Source of the DNA: Bromus sterilis
Taxonomy: Eukaryota; Streptophyta; Magnoliopsida; Poales; Poaceae
Direction: 5' to 3'
Assembly (NCBI GenBank): GCA_950022295.1
Contig: OX465598.1
Location: 303,564,001 to 303,628,000 of the forward strand
DNA length: 64,000 nucleotides
A program made the position numbers and the translations under genes. Of this stretch, positions 35,562-47,296 are shown in pieces. Under the pieces are notes generated by a model that did no database searches, was not told the DNA's origin, and saw nothing but the letters and a program-made list of their open reading frames with translations. Position 1 is the stretch's first letter. Each line of letters starts with the position of its first letter.

Positions 35562-37048
35562 TCTGTTGGTGGTGGCGAGTTGTAACAGGCCAAAACTGAC
35601 AAAATCCAAAAAAAATTGCATTTTTACTTTTCCAATTGGGGATGAAAATTTGCGCAATAATTCTCTGCTATAATCCATGTGACAGAAAATTGCTAAAGCA
35701 TTTTTCATGTTATGTAAGAGGATTATTCAGAATTCTTTATTTTTCTCCTTTCCTATCCTTTGTCATTTTCTCGAAGCTTCATCTTTGACCCCCGGAGCGA
35801 ACCCTAGGACACTTGACCATGTTTTGCCATGATGAAGCTCGCTGCAACATCTCATGATTTTTATCATGTCTAGGAAATGGGGTTGTAGTTCAAACGATAT
35901 TTGAATTATTTTAAATACCGTTTGAATTACTTAAATATTTTGACCCAATTAATTTTATAAAAATCCTATAGTTGTTGAGGATTCATTATCATACTTTTAT
36001 ATGATTTTTGGAAATCATTTGCTATTATTTTGTAGACTTTCTTCTCTGCTGTCTTTTGTGAAAGAATAAACGCAGATAAAGCCTCCAGTGCCATTGGGCC
36101 ACTTCTCCTTCTCCCAAGCCCAGCTCCAGTCCAGCCCAGCTTTCCCCAGACCAACCGAGCCCTCTTCTCCTTTTTTTTCTCTTTTCCCCTCTCCACTCAC
36201 CCCTGGCCCGCCTGTCATCTTCCCTCTCCCTCACCTTTTCGACTCTCTCTCTCACGGTGAAGCCATGGCAGAGAGGAGTGGAGCCCCTCTGCAGCCTCTC
36301 TTCCCCTCCCCCTTTTAAGCCCCTCTCCCCTGCCGAAACCTAGCCCCTCCTTCCTCTTCCTCCCAGCCGCCGCCTCCCAATTCTTCCCTTGTTTCTCTCT
36401 CTGCTGCCACCATGGACAGGAGGTCCATGGCCTCAACTTCATCGAGCTGTGGCCGCCGATCGCCGCCTCAAGGTCTTTGGTCGCCTTCCCCGGTCCTTGT
36501 CGCGCCTTCGAGAGCAAGCAGCCTAGGCCGGCGTGACCCGGCTCGTCCTTCCGCGGCGGCCGCGCCCGCCTGCAGACGTCGTCCTCGCCGATCGCCTCCT
36601 CCTCGAGCCGACGTCTTCCGAGCGAGTCATCAACCCCGAGCCTGTCTTCATCAAGCTGTCGCCTTGGTCGCCAGCTGCGCCTCCCCGAGCCCAAGCTCGA
36701 CGACCCCGCGCCATCCTCTGTGAGCTCCTCCTCCTCCTCCCGTTTTTCCTGTCTCGCGTGTAGCCTGTAGGTCGTAGCCGCCATGCTATTGCCGTGCGCT
36801 CGCCGGCGTCTTTCCGCGCTCCCGTCCTTCCGGGAGCACAACCATGACGTGCGCAGCATCTCCATGGAGTGTGTGTGGCCACCCCGGCCTTGCCTTGTGC
36901 GTGCTACGCCTCCCGGTGATGTCTCTGATTAGCCCTATCGCCGTTTGATCCATAAGTGCAGGTTCAGTTTCGTCAGAAACAGCGCTGCAGTTTCAGTTAG
37001 CCGCACATGTTTGATCTTCGTGCTTCAGTTTTGTTATTTGTGACGGAT

Positions 37049-37120
37049 TGAGTAGTGGCGTAGTGGTAGGTTGTCCAAGATTTGAACAGCGAGGTCACGG
37101 GATCAAATCCCAGTTGGGGC
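37049..37120 (+). other. tRNA-like module 1, copy in 3' LTR of C
   Basis: TGGCGTAGTGG at 37056-37066 and GGATCAAATCC at 37100-37110 keep the 44-bp spacing exactly. The boxes are unchanged from the 5' LTR copy. Confidence 0.7.
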
Positions 37121-37243
37121 AAAGCCTCTTATTTTTGCCTCTGTTTATTCATTCTTGTGGCGTCAGTGTTGTGTTCTTCAGTTTGGTTCAGTTAGCGCTT
37201 CTATGTGCTTCATGTAGTTTCAGACTTGTTTCCTGTCATAAGT

Positions 37244-37315
37244 CTTGTGCTAGCGCAGTGGTTCAGCACCAGAGTTTGCGACGGTGAGGTTCTGGGTTCA
37301 TGTCCCAGCAGACTG
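37244..37315 (+). other. tRNA-like module 2, copy in 3' LTR of C
   Basis: TAGCGCAGTGG at 37251-37261 is intact. The B box at 37295-37305 reads GGTTCATGTCC, one substitution in the T loop. Element F is inserted 33 bp downstream of the module. Confidence 0.68.
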
Positions 37316-37343
37316 TTTTTATTTGCTACTATATTGTTTTGCT

Positions 37344-37348
37344 GTTGC
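37344..37348. repeat. Left target-site duplication of element F (GTTGC)
   Basis: It faces GCTGC at 45689-45693. The intact 5' LTR of C shows that the original site was GCTGC, so the left copy has one C-to-T change since insertion. Confidence 0.85.
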
Positions 37349-38978
37349 TGATACGTCCCGAACGTATCTATAATTTCTGCTTGCTCCATGCATGTTTTGT
37401 GTGACTTTGCCATGTTTTGCTTGAACTTTCATACACTTTTGAACCTATTTGGACTAACCTATTAACTCAGTGCACCCAGTTGCCAGTTTTTGTTTTCTGC
37501 TGTTTTTGTATTTCAGGTTTTCCGGCCATTAAAAGTGCTCCAAAAATTCCGGGAAAAATATATAAAAAATCAGCGCAACAGTAGCTTCCGGAATCACCAA
37601 GAGAGGGAAGGGGGGCCACCACCAGGCAGCCAGGAGGGCATGTGGCGCGGCCCCACCCTGGGCCGCGCCAGGCACCCTCCTGACTGCCTCGTGGGTCCCC
37701 TCGATGCCCCCCTTCGCCTATATTTACCCCTCGGGGTGGAAACCCTTAATATCGATCTCTTTCTCGCGAACTCCCCTCTGTACCGCCGCCGCCACCGTTT
37801 CAAGATCGGGGCTGCCTGGAGAAGCTGCTCCGGCACCCTACCGGAAGGAGGAACCCCCTTCGGGAGACCATCCATTGCCATGGACGCCTCCCAGATGTAC
37901 CGTGAGTAGTACCCCTTGGACCATGGGTCCGTGACCAGTAGCTATGTGATCTATCTCTCCCCCCTTTGTGCTTCCACTTTAGAGTCCTCGTGAGCTGCCT
38001 CACATGATCAAGGCATCTATGTAATTTCTGTTGTTGCTATGCTGGGTTTGTTGGGATCTGATGGATTATGAGACTATGTTCAGATTGTGATGAGTAATAT
38101 ATTTGGTTCTTCTCTTTTATATTTTGTTCTTCCGTTAATTCTTGCATGTTCTCCATTGCGGTATTTGCTTTGGCCAAGTATTTTATTTGCAACTCCAAGA
38201 GGGAGCGTTATGCTTGATTCTGGGTTCAGCCTCTTGATGTCTAGCTTGAGTGACTAAAACATGACACTAGGGGATGTGTTGTTTCCACCAGGGATAAAAC
38301 AACGGTGCTTGTATCCACGGGTGCAAGGATTGTTTACTTTACGCAAAGTTCTTTTAATGCAGTTGTCTGTTGCTTTGAGTTTACACTTTGGGTGGGATTC
38401 GCAACTTAATACCAGCGAGATGTTCTAGATAGATATCTCAAGGTGGATGATTCGTAGTAGATGCAGATGGATTTCGGTCTACTTACCTTGGCGTACTGCC
38501 CATTGCTTTTGAGCCCTTCCTTTCTTTGCAGCATAGTTAGCATTGTGGTGCCTTCATAATCCTGTCAATTGCCCAACTTTTATTTGTTTACCTCGTTAGC
38601 ACTTTTATCGTCTTTTGGGAGAGAGACATCACTAGTGAAAATCACGGGACCCCGGTCCATCTTCACATTATTGTTCACACCCTCAATTTACTTTCAGCTT
38701 TTACTTTCCTTTGCACCTTTTATCTCTTGCGTTGATCCTTTGTAAACGACAAGGCCGGAGGAATTGACAACTCCTCTGTACTCGTTGGGAGCAAAGTTAT
38801 TTGTTGTTGTGTGCAGGTCCACGTCAACCGCCAAATTTCTGGCGACGTTGCCACCTACTTGTATCTCCTGAGTCCTACTGGTTCGATAACCTTGGTATCT
38901 TCACCGAGGGAAACTTGCTGCTGCACTTCATCTCAAACCTTCCACTTGGGGTAACCAACGAGGGGCGAGAAGCCATCA
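37349..38978 (+). repeat. 5' LTR of element F
   Basis: The LTR is 1630 bp and runs from TGATACGTCCC to GAAGCCATCA. Small ORFs within it recur in the 3' LTR and are not genes. Confidence 0.95.
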
Positions 38979-38988
38979 AGAAAATTTC

Positions 38989-39005
38989 TGGCGCCGTTGT
39001 CGGGG
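38989..39005 (+). other. Primer binding site of element F (tRNA-Asp type)
   Basis: TGGCGCCGTTGTCGGGG differs at one position from the element B site and lies 10 bp after the LTR. Confidence 0.85.
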
Positions 39006-39132
39006 ACTCAAGTCTATAAGATAGGGGAGTTGCACACTATCTTTTACCTTTTCTTTTTAGTCTTGTTAGTTTACCTTTTAGTTTTTACTTTTGTGTCCTT
39101 AATCAAAAATACCAAAAATACCTGCTGCTACT

Positions 39133-40665
39133 ATGGGTTCCAATGAAAACACTAAGTTGTGCGACTTCACTAGTCACAACAACAGTGACTTTATCTGCAC
39201 TCCTATTGCTCCACCTGCCACTTCAACACCTTCTTATGAGATTAAACCTGCTCTGCTTAACCTTGTCATGAAAGATCATTTCTCAGGAGCAGGAGAATAT
39301 TCTGCCTTGCACCTAAACAACTTTATCGAGCTCTGCGACATGCGGAAGTACAAGGAAGTGGATGGAGACATCGTCAAGCTGAAGCTATTTCCTTTCTCTT
39401 TGAGAGGAAGAGCCAAGGAGTGGCTACAATCTTTACCCAAGAACAGTATCGATTCTTGGAGTAAATGCAAAGATGCTTCTATAGGGAAGTACTATCCCCC
39501 TGCTAAAATTATTCAATTGAGGAGTAACATTATGAATTTCAGGCAATTGAATAATGAACACGTTGCCCAGGCTTGGGAACGTATGAAGACGCTTGTCAAG
39601 AACTGCCCCACACATGGACTGACTACCTGGATGGTTATCCAGACTTTTTATGCAGGCTTGAACTTCACCTCGCGCAACCTGTTAGATTCGGCCGCGAGAG
39701 GAACTTTTATGTCAACCACGCTTGGTGCTGCCACAAAGCTACTTGATGAGATGATGCTGAACTACTCGAAAATTAACACCGAGAGATCTCCAACCGGTAA
39801 GAAGGTAAACTCTGTCGAGGAGATCTCCTCTTTAAATGAAAAGGTTGACCTTATCATTTCTCTACTTACCAAGCAACCTTCTATTGATCCTCAAGATGTT
39901 CCTTTAAACTCTTTGGTTGCTCAGGAACAAGTAGATGTTAATTTTGTCTCTAGAAACAACTTCTACAATAATGCTTATAGGAGTAACTTTGGTAGCAACA
40001 ATCCTAGGCCTTTCCCATCCAACAACTATGGGAACAACACTTATCCTACCACCAGAAACTCCACTTCAGAACTAGAGACCTTGCTCAAAGACTTTATCAC
40101 TACCCAAAAAGCCTTCAACAAGAATGTGGAGGAAAAACTAGCTAAATTAGATAATCTTTATTTGAAGGTAGACAACTTAGCCCTTGATGTTGAGATGTTA
40201 AAAATTAGAACCTCTCCCCTTGAGGAGAGTAAAACCACTCCTATGAATGCTATCCAAGTCCAAATTAATGAAAACATTAGGATGTTGGGAAAACTAAAAG
40301 AGAGATGGGCTAGAGAAAAGGAGGAAGAAGAGAGAATTAAGAGCCTTCCTACCTACCACACAGTAGCCACTATCCAAGTAGTTGAGGATGTCCAAACTGT
40401 TCGCACCCATCACACCCCTAGTCCCACTGGACCTATCAATGGTGATGCTACCACCTCAACCATAGATGAAGAAACATCTATGAACATAGATGCTTTCAAA
40501 CAAGTGAGCTTAAATGATATCACTACTTCTTTGATAGATAGAAGTGACTTAGACTTTGATAACTGCCTTTATCTAAAGTTATTGGTTTCCTACACAAGAT
40601 GTCTAGAGACCCCCACACTAGCACACTCAATCTTGCCTTCACAGAGCATATCACCAATGCTCTAA
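39133..40665 (+). pseudogene. Gag of Athila-like element F
   Basis: The 510-residue open frame starts MGSNENTKLCDF. The capsid-like core spans about residues 30-215 (FSGAGEYSALHLNNF, LFPFSLRGRAKEWLQSLP, AQAWERMKTLVKNCPTHG, QTFYAGLNFTSR). A flexible Asn-rich stretch lies at about 275-315 and a long charged coiled-coil region at about 325-400. No CCHC zinc knuckle is visible. The last 30 or so residues (after about position 40565) read out of frame relative to the protease, and comparison with element B shows that gag and protease once formed one frame, so a single-base indel lies near 40560-40570. The protein would assemble particles if expressed; that role comes from the family, not from this sequence. 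Confidence 0.88.
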
Positions 40666-41168
40666 TCAAAGTTAGGGAGGAGAAGCTTAGACTAGAAGCC
40701 TCCATACCTAGGAAGCTAGAAGATGGTTGGGATCCTATGATAAAAATTAAATTGAATAACTTCTCTTGTTATGCTCTTTGTGATGTTGGAGCAAGTACCT
40801 CTGTTATGCCCAAAAGAATGTATGATATGCTTGAATTGAAACCTTTTGATCCTTGTTCTTTTGGTGTTCGTCTTGTCGATTCTTCCGTAAAGAAACCTTT
40901 GGGGAGGATCGACGATGTTCTTATCATTGTCAATGACAATTATGTTCTCGTTGATTTCACTATTATGGACATTGAGTGTGAGCCCTCTTGTCCAATTATT
41001 TTGGGACGTCCTTTTCTTCGCACAGTTGGTGCTATCATTGACATGAAAGAGGGAACTATAAAATTCCAATTCCCTCTCAAGAAAGGGATGGAACATTTCC
41101 CTAGAAAAAATATTAAGTTACCTTTTGAGTCCGTCACACGGGCTAGTTATTCTCTTGAAAAGACTTGA
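40599..41168 (+). pseudogene. Aspartic protease of Athila-like element F
   Basis: The open frame of 189 residues overlaps the end of gag in another frame. It contains CDVGASTSVMPKRMYD (catalytic Asp codon at 40782-40784), then VLIIVNDNYVLVDFTIMDIE and CPIILGRPFLRTVGAIIDM, the flap and C-terminal strings of a retropepsin. DVG replaces the usual DTG or DSG. Athila-type proteases often carry a hydrophobic residue at that place, so activity is not excluded. The frame ends at 41168 and no reverse transcriptase follows. It was part of one gag-protease frame before an indel upstream. Confidence 0.88.
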
Positions 41169-44062
41169 TCTTCTGCTTTAAGCCTAGTTAATGGCTCTAA
41201 AGAAGCGCTTTCGGGAGGCAGCCCGCAACGAATTTAGGTTTTTCTTTTTGCTTTTGTTCTGTTCTTAGTGGTCTTGATGATTGTTACTACTGTAGCAACA
41301 TCATTGTATCTTTACTTTTCAAGCTTTGTGTCAAGTTTAGCCTCATACGGCAAGGGAAGTAAAAGTTGTGACATGCTGTCCAGAAAACAGATTCTGTCCT
41401 CGTGACTAGAAAAATTACAGAAAAATCCCAGTTCATCTTTTTGAGCTGAATTTTTTATACAGCATGCTCTATACAATTACGAAACTTCCGTATGTTCTGA
41501 GTTTTTTATTTGAGTTGCATAAGTACCCCTAAACAATTCGTTTCTATCTGCTGTTCTGTTTTTCACAGATTCTGCCACGTTTTGTCTCTCCTTACTTTTG
41601 CAAACCTTAAGCTTGCTTTTTCTTTGCAAAAACTTTTTGTCAATCTTGAGAAACATTAGCTCTTCAAGATTATCTTTATTTGCAGCAGAGGAAAATTATT
41701 TCATTAGGGTACTAACCTCTCTAATCAGCCTACAATGAGTTATGTATGAAGGGAGTTTTCAAGTGCGCGATGGAAGATGATGAAAGAAGATTTTGGAGTG
41801 TCAAACGCTCAATCTTGGGGATGCCCATTTGCACCCCCAATAAATATTCAAGAAGACTCAAGCGTCTAAGCTTGGGGATGCCCCCGAGCATCCCCTTCTT
41901 CATCAACAATCATCAGTTTGTCCCTCGTTGCACTATATTTTTATCACTTCATGCGTTATGTGCTTTGCTTGGAGCGTCTCGCTCTTTAATTTTCTAGGTT
42001 TATTTTGCTTTCTTTGCTATAGTAACAAGTTAGACCCCAACTTACTCTTTTTTCTGGGAGAGATACACGCTCCGCTTGAACTAGAACTCTTCATAGGATT
42101 TGCATGCCTATTCCTTTAGCTGTGAGCTGTTCTTTTTCTTTTCTTAGCTGTTGTTCTGTTTAGTTGTAGTTATTTAGTTTTTCTAGAGTTTTTCTTTTGT
42201 CTTAGGTTGAACTTTATATAGGTTTCATGTTTTATCTTGTTAGAGAGTTTTTCTGTTGCACTGAGTTCTGTGTCTTGACTGAAAGTAGGTAGTTAAAGTT
42301 GTTATTCTCTTTGTAGTAGTAACTTGCAATAGTTTTGAGGTATTGACTACAGTAATGTTTGAACTTATGGTGTCAAGAGATCTTGCCTATTAGTGATAGA
42401 TGTCGTATTTTGGGCAATCCGTGTGTTTTTCGAAAACCAAAAACCCCATGTTGAGAACTCTAGCTACTAGATGGATCACTAACCTCTGGAGGGTTCGAAT
42501 ATTAGAGTACACTCACGTACCATGAGTCGAGGATGCGCAAGGATAACCAAACCCCCATACACTCCTCCTTGAGGTACCTGTCTCTTTGTGAACCTCCTGA
42601 TTAGATTGAGAGTTACCGATAATAAGTGCATGAGTTCTTCGGACTAATGTGAGTATTCGAAAGTTGACAGTTCCACCCACCTATACTTTTTCTAGCCTCT
42701 TCGGTACCGTGCATTGCCCTTTCTCACCTCGAGAGTTGGCGCATACTTCGCAGGTGCATCCAAACCCTTGGCACGATACGCTCTGTCATCATAAACCTCC
42801 TTATATCTTTCCTCAAAACAGCCACCATACCTACCTACCAAGGCATTTCCATAGCCTTTTCGAGATACATTGCCATGCAACATCCACATTTTCATGACTT
42901 GATCTTCATGTCATACATGCTAATTACTTGATCAATGAGACGCATGCTAGTTGGGCCTTGCCCTAATCATTGCTACATGACGCGCTAGTATCATTGCATA
43001 TCCTGCTACCCTAGCAGAGGCATACGTTTGCATCATGATAGTTACATTTTCTTTATGTGAGACCTTTGTAAAGTGTGAAAGATCTCCTATATCTTGTAAA
43101 ATATAGAGTAATTCCCCTAAAGTGAGGAAAATATCCCAAAGAGGAAAAAATCAAAAGATCCCAAAGAGGACAAATGAGAGTTAAGTAGAAAGAGCCATTA
43201 AGGCCACCAAAAAATAGAAAAAAAAGAAAAAAGAAAAATAAAAAGAGAGAAGGGGGCATACTACTATTCCTTTTGAGAAATCCACACTAGTACTTCATCT
43301 TCTATCCCTTGTACTCCATAGAGATCATCATCATGCATATAGCTATGTGGGGACCCTTCACACTATAGAATTTGGCTTGTATATTCCAATGATGAGCCTC
43401 CTCAAACGAGCTCTAGGTCTTCTTGAGCAAGCAAGTTAGATGCACCCCCACTAGTTCCCTTGGAGAGCTTTTAGCTCACATGTGCATCTGTTGTATGGCA
43501 ATCCCTACTCCTCACATCATATCTATCATATGGCCTTCTCTCGCCTATGATTGTCCTCATTGATGTGAGCCTTTCACACATTTTTGTCTTCCACCTCCAC
43601 CTTCTTTCTGTTTCGCCTTTTAGGTGTCAACTTTCTTGCTCACGCTCATCCATTGCATGAGTGCTCAAAATATCAAAAGGGAGTGGATCAGTTTGACTTG
43701 TACCTGACTAGTGGTCTGGGGACGAGTCCAGATAAGAATCCAAAGGAGACCAAGTGTGAAACTTTAGTAGATAGTTGTTCTCAACGACCTTTTTTTCTCT
43801 TTCTTCCCAGTCCCTTGCTTGCACGCAAACACCATTTGGAGACATTCGAGTCACGGACAGTGAGAGCTCTTGCACCCTTTGTTCTTTTGTTGCTTGTGTC
43901 AATGCTAATATAGACTCTTGCTTGTTAAGACTTGAATTGAATTGCATGCTTTGATTGCTTTACTTAAAAGTCCTTATTTGGTTGTGTGGCATGTCACCAC
44001 AGAAATTATGCTTGTTATCATTTACCTACTCGAGGACGAGCAGGAATTAAGCTTGGGGATGT
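41169..44062 (+). other. Non-coding 3' interior of element F
   Basis: These 2.9 kb contain no gene. They open with the GGCTCTAAAGAAGCGC block, carry paired GCTTGGGGATGCC repeats near 41815 and 41872, and end with the polypurine tract AGCTTGGGGATGT (44050-44062). The place of polymerase and envelope genes in full Athila elements is empty or replaced. Confidence 0.85.
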
Positions 44063-45688
44063 TGATACGTCCCAAATGTATCTATAATTTCTGCTTGCTC
44101 CATGCATGTTTTGTGTGACTTTGCCATGTTTTGCTTGAACTTCCATACACTTTTGAACCTATTTGTACTAACCTATTAACTCAGTGCACCCAGTTGCCAG
44201 TTTCTGTTTTCCGCTGTTTTTGTATTTCAGGTTTTCCGGCCATTAAAAGTGCTCCAAAAATTCCGGGAAAAATATATAAAAAATCAGCGCAACAGAAGCT
44301 TCCGGAATCACCAAGAGAGGGAAGGGGGGCCACCACCAGGCAGCCAGGAGGGCAGGTGGCGCGGCCCCGCCCTGGGCCGCGCCAGGCACCCTCCTGACTA
44401 CCTCGTGGGTCCCCTTGATGCCCCCTTCGCCTATATTTACCCCTCGGGGTGGAAACCTCTAATATCGATCTCTTTCTCGCGAACTCCCCTCTGTACCGCC
44501 GCCGTCGTTTCAAGATCGGGGCTGCCTGGAGAAGCTGCTCCGGCACCCTACCGGAAGGAGGAACCCCCTCCGGGAGACCATCCATATCCATGGACGCCTC
44601 TCGGATGTACCGTGAGTACTCCCCCTTGGACCATGGGTCCGTGACCAGTAGCTATGTGATCTATCTCTCCCCCCTTTGTGCTTCCACTTTAGAGTCCTCG
44701 TGAGCTGCCTCACATGATCGAGGCATCTATGTAATTTCTGTTGTTTCTATGCTGAGTTTGTTGGGATCTGATGGATTATGAGACTATGTTCAGATTGTGA
44801 TGAGTAATATATTTGGTTCTTCTCTTTTATATTTTGTTCTTGAGTTAATTCTTGCATGTTCTCCGTTGCGGTATTTGCTTTGGCCAAGTATTTTATTTGC
44901 AACTCCAAGAGAGAGCGTTATGCTCGATTGTTGGTTCAGCCCCTTGATGTCTAGCTTGAGTGACAGAAACATGAGACTAGGGGATGTGTTGTTGCCACCA
45001 GGGATAAAACAACGGTGCTTGTACCTGCGGGTGCAAGGATTGTTTACTTTACACAAAGTTCTTTTAATGCAGTTGTATGTTGCTTTGAGTTTACACTTTG
45101 GGTGGGATTCGCAACTTAATACCAGCGAGATGTTCTGGATAGATATCTCAAGGTGGATGATTCGTAGTAGATGCAGATGGATTTCGGTCTACTTACCTTG
45201 GCGTACTGCCCATTGCTTTTGAGCCCTTCCTTTCTTTGCAGCATAGTTAGCATTGCGGTGCCTTCATAATCCTGTCAATTGCCCAACTGTGATTTGTTTA
45301 CCTCGCTAGCACTTTTATCGTCTTTTGGGAGAGAGACATCACTAGTGAAAATCACGGGACCCCGGTCCATCTTCACATTATTGTTCACACCCTCAATTTA
45401 CTTTCAGCTTTTACTTTCTTTTGCACCTTTTATCTCTTGCATTGATCCTTTGTAAACGACAAGGCCGGAGGAATTGACAACTCCTCTGTACTCGTTGGGA
45501 GCAAAGTTATTTGTTGTTGTGTGCAGGTCCACGTCAACCGCCAAATTTCTGGCGACGTTGCCACCTACTTGTATCTCCTGAGTCCTACTGGTTCGATAAC
45601 CTTGGTATCTTCACCGAGGGAAACTTGCTGTTGCACTGCATCTCAAACCATCCACTTGGGGTAACCAACGAGGGGCGAGAAGCCATCA
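44063..45688 (+). repeat. 3' LTR of element F
   Basis: This is a 1626-bp copy of 37349-38978, very similar by eye with only scattered substitutions and a few small indels. Confidence 0.95.
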
Positions 45689-45734
45689 GCTGCACATGGA
45701 ATAGCTAGTCTTCATCTGTTGCTATTTCAAATCT

Positions 45735-45806
45735 TTAGCTCTAGCGCAGTGGTTGTCCTTGTTGTTTGGAACCAGCAGGTTCAGGGTTCAAGTCCACTTA
45801 TGGACC
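45735..45806 (+). other. tRNA-like module 3, copy in 3' LTR of C
   Basis: TAGCGCAGTGG at 45742-45752 and GGTTCAAGTCC at 45785-45795 keep the 43-bp spacing and are identical to the 5' LTR boxes. Element F separates this module from modules 1 and 2. Confidence 0.68.
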
Positions 45807-47291
45807 CACACCCCCTTTACTTTTTATGCTTTGTAGGTATTTTGTGCCGATTTGCGATGATAATACCTCCTAGCTCGTTTATCGAATGGCGATAATCTTA
45901 ATACGAAACTTGCTCTAATTTCTATGTAGATCTTTAAAATGTCATCCTTTGTCATGCTTGCATATGTATACATGTAATATCCATGCTAATTACAACCAAT
46001 GCCTTAATTACCGTGGGGTATTTAGCGATATGCCATGTCTAGGACTTCACCCCACTTAATTTGACTAGCTTAGGTAGTTTATTTTTGCTTCACCCCTCTT
46101 GCCATGTGTGTGTGACATGCCATGCTTGGTGAGAGATGCCATGTTAACAACCTTTGCTCATCTTGTGTAGCTAAACAACTTGAACCATTTTAAATGTGCG
46201 GTATCGTCTTGTGTGACGAGTACTCCACTTAACCTGTTAGTAACCGCTCTCGACGATAGATACGATGACGTAGTGTGTTGTCTTGTGTTGCCTTCTTTTT
46301 GATGCTTGCTCGTGATTTCTTCGTAGTAATAGTTGCTTCCTCTTCGATTGCCATGTCAAGTGTTTCCTTCTTGTGTGCTTCCGCGGGTAGCTTTTGGAGA
46401 CTTTGCGAGCTTGCGATCGACTACACCTTCGGTTTCGTCTTCTCATCAGGTAAGGGGGAGCGTATATCATTCTTATAACTTTCAGCTCACTCGCGCCTAG
46501 GTGTAGGATAGAACGATTGCTTGATCCTACCACTCTATATTCATGCCTCTCAAATAAACCCAAACAGCCATGTCCCTCCATATCCCAGCAAACCCTGTTC
46601 GGCTATGTTACTTTTGCTCGCTGCTCAACCACTGCATAGTATGCATGCTAGGATGTTATCAATTGTTACCTCCTGTTACTCCTTGGATTGGGCTATCACA
46701 TTATTATAATATTGTGGATGATATGATTATTATAATGTTGACTATATTCGACGAAGGATGGAAGGTCTAGGCTATCCCGCCCCGACGCTTTGATCCATTC
46801 GAGTCACCTAGGATCCGATTTCCGGGTATTGGTTCTAAGACTGAGCGTGCCTAACCGCGTGTGGGATTTTATGGGGTCCCCGTTTTTACCTATCTAGCTT
46901 CAAACATTTCTAGTGGTGGCCCAAGATGATTTACCATTTGAAAACCGTGTGTGTGTCTGTCGGGTAGCTCTTGGCAGATATTCTTTAAAACAACCTGGGC
47001 CAGCGGGAACATGGTTTCCTTGTTGGTCCAACCTGCCCGGCTGAGGACCTGGTCTCATGTGAGAATTACCAGCAATCCAAACCTGCGACAGACGATAGAG
47101 ACCAGATCGAGAGCGCGGCCGGCTCCTGAGCTGGATGTCGACTCACCGGGGGCCACCCGGATTTCTTCGTTGTTAGTTAGAGGGACCTGTCGTTTTGGAT
47201 CTCTCGGGACTAAATCATAAAATGGCTGCCTGTGATGGGTAGAAAATAAGACAGATGGGCGTGCGTGCGGAGCCTTGTAATGGGCAGTTGG

Positions 47292-47296
47292 TACAC
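47292..47296. repeat. Left target-site duplication of element D (TACAC)
   Basis: An exact copy stands at 55980-55984. The uninterrupted 5' LTR of C has a single TACAC at the same place (near 33939). Confidence 0.93.

Larger units (their letters stand above)
34722..35580 (+). other. Non-coding interior of element C
   Basis: The 859 bp open with the primer site and contain no ORF with a recognisable domain. The region ends in the inverted repeat 35543-35561 and a GT-rich, moderately purine-rich run (35562-35580) in place of a classic polypurine tract. Confidence 0.85.
35581..37348 (+). repeat. 3' LTR of element C, piece 1
   Basis: It starts TGTAACAGGCC and follows the 5' LTR to just after tRNA-like module 2, where element F is inserted. 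tRNA-like module 1 is at 37049-37120 (A box 37056, B box 37100) and module 2 at 37244-37315 (A box 37251, B box 37295, with one B-box substitution). Confidence 0.92.
37349..45688 (+). mobile_element. Athila-like element F, complete, gag-protease only
   Basis: This is a complete insertion of 8340 bp with LTRs 37349-38978 and 44063-45688, a tRNA-Asp-type primer site, gag-protease (39133-41168), a 2.9-kb non-coding 3' interior, a polypurine tract and a 5-bp target duplication with one change. There is no reverse transcriptase or integrase, so it is non-autonomous. The gag and protease resemble those of the Athila lineage (Sabrina/WHAM type in Triticeae). Elements A and B are relatives with the same layout where comparable. 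Confidence 0.93.
45694..47296 (+). repeat. 3' LTR of element C, piece 2
   Basis: It resumes exactly where piece 1 stopped. It holds tRNA-like module 3 (A box 45742-45752, B box 45785-45795) without the 42-bp duplication, and then the half shared with D. It ends in TACAC (47292-47296), the left target duplication of element D. Confidence 0.92.
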
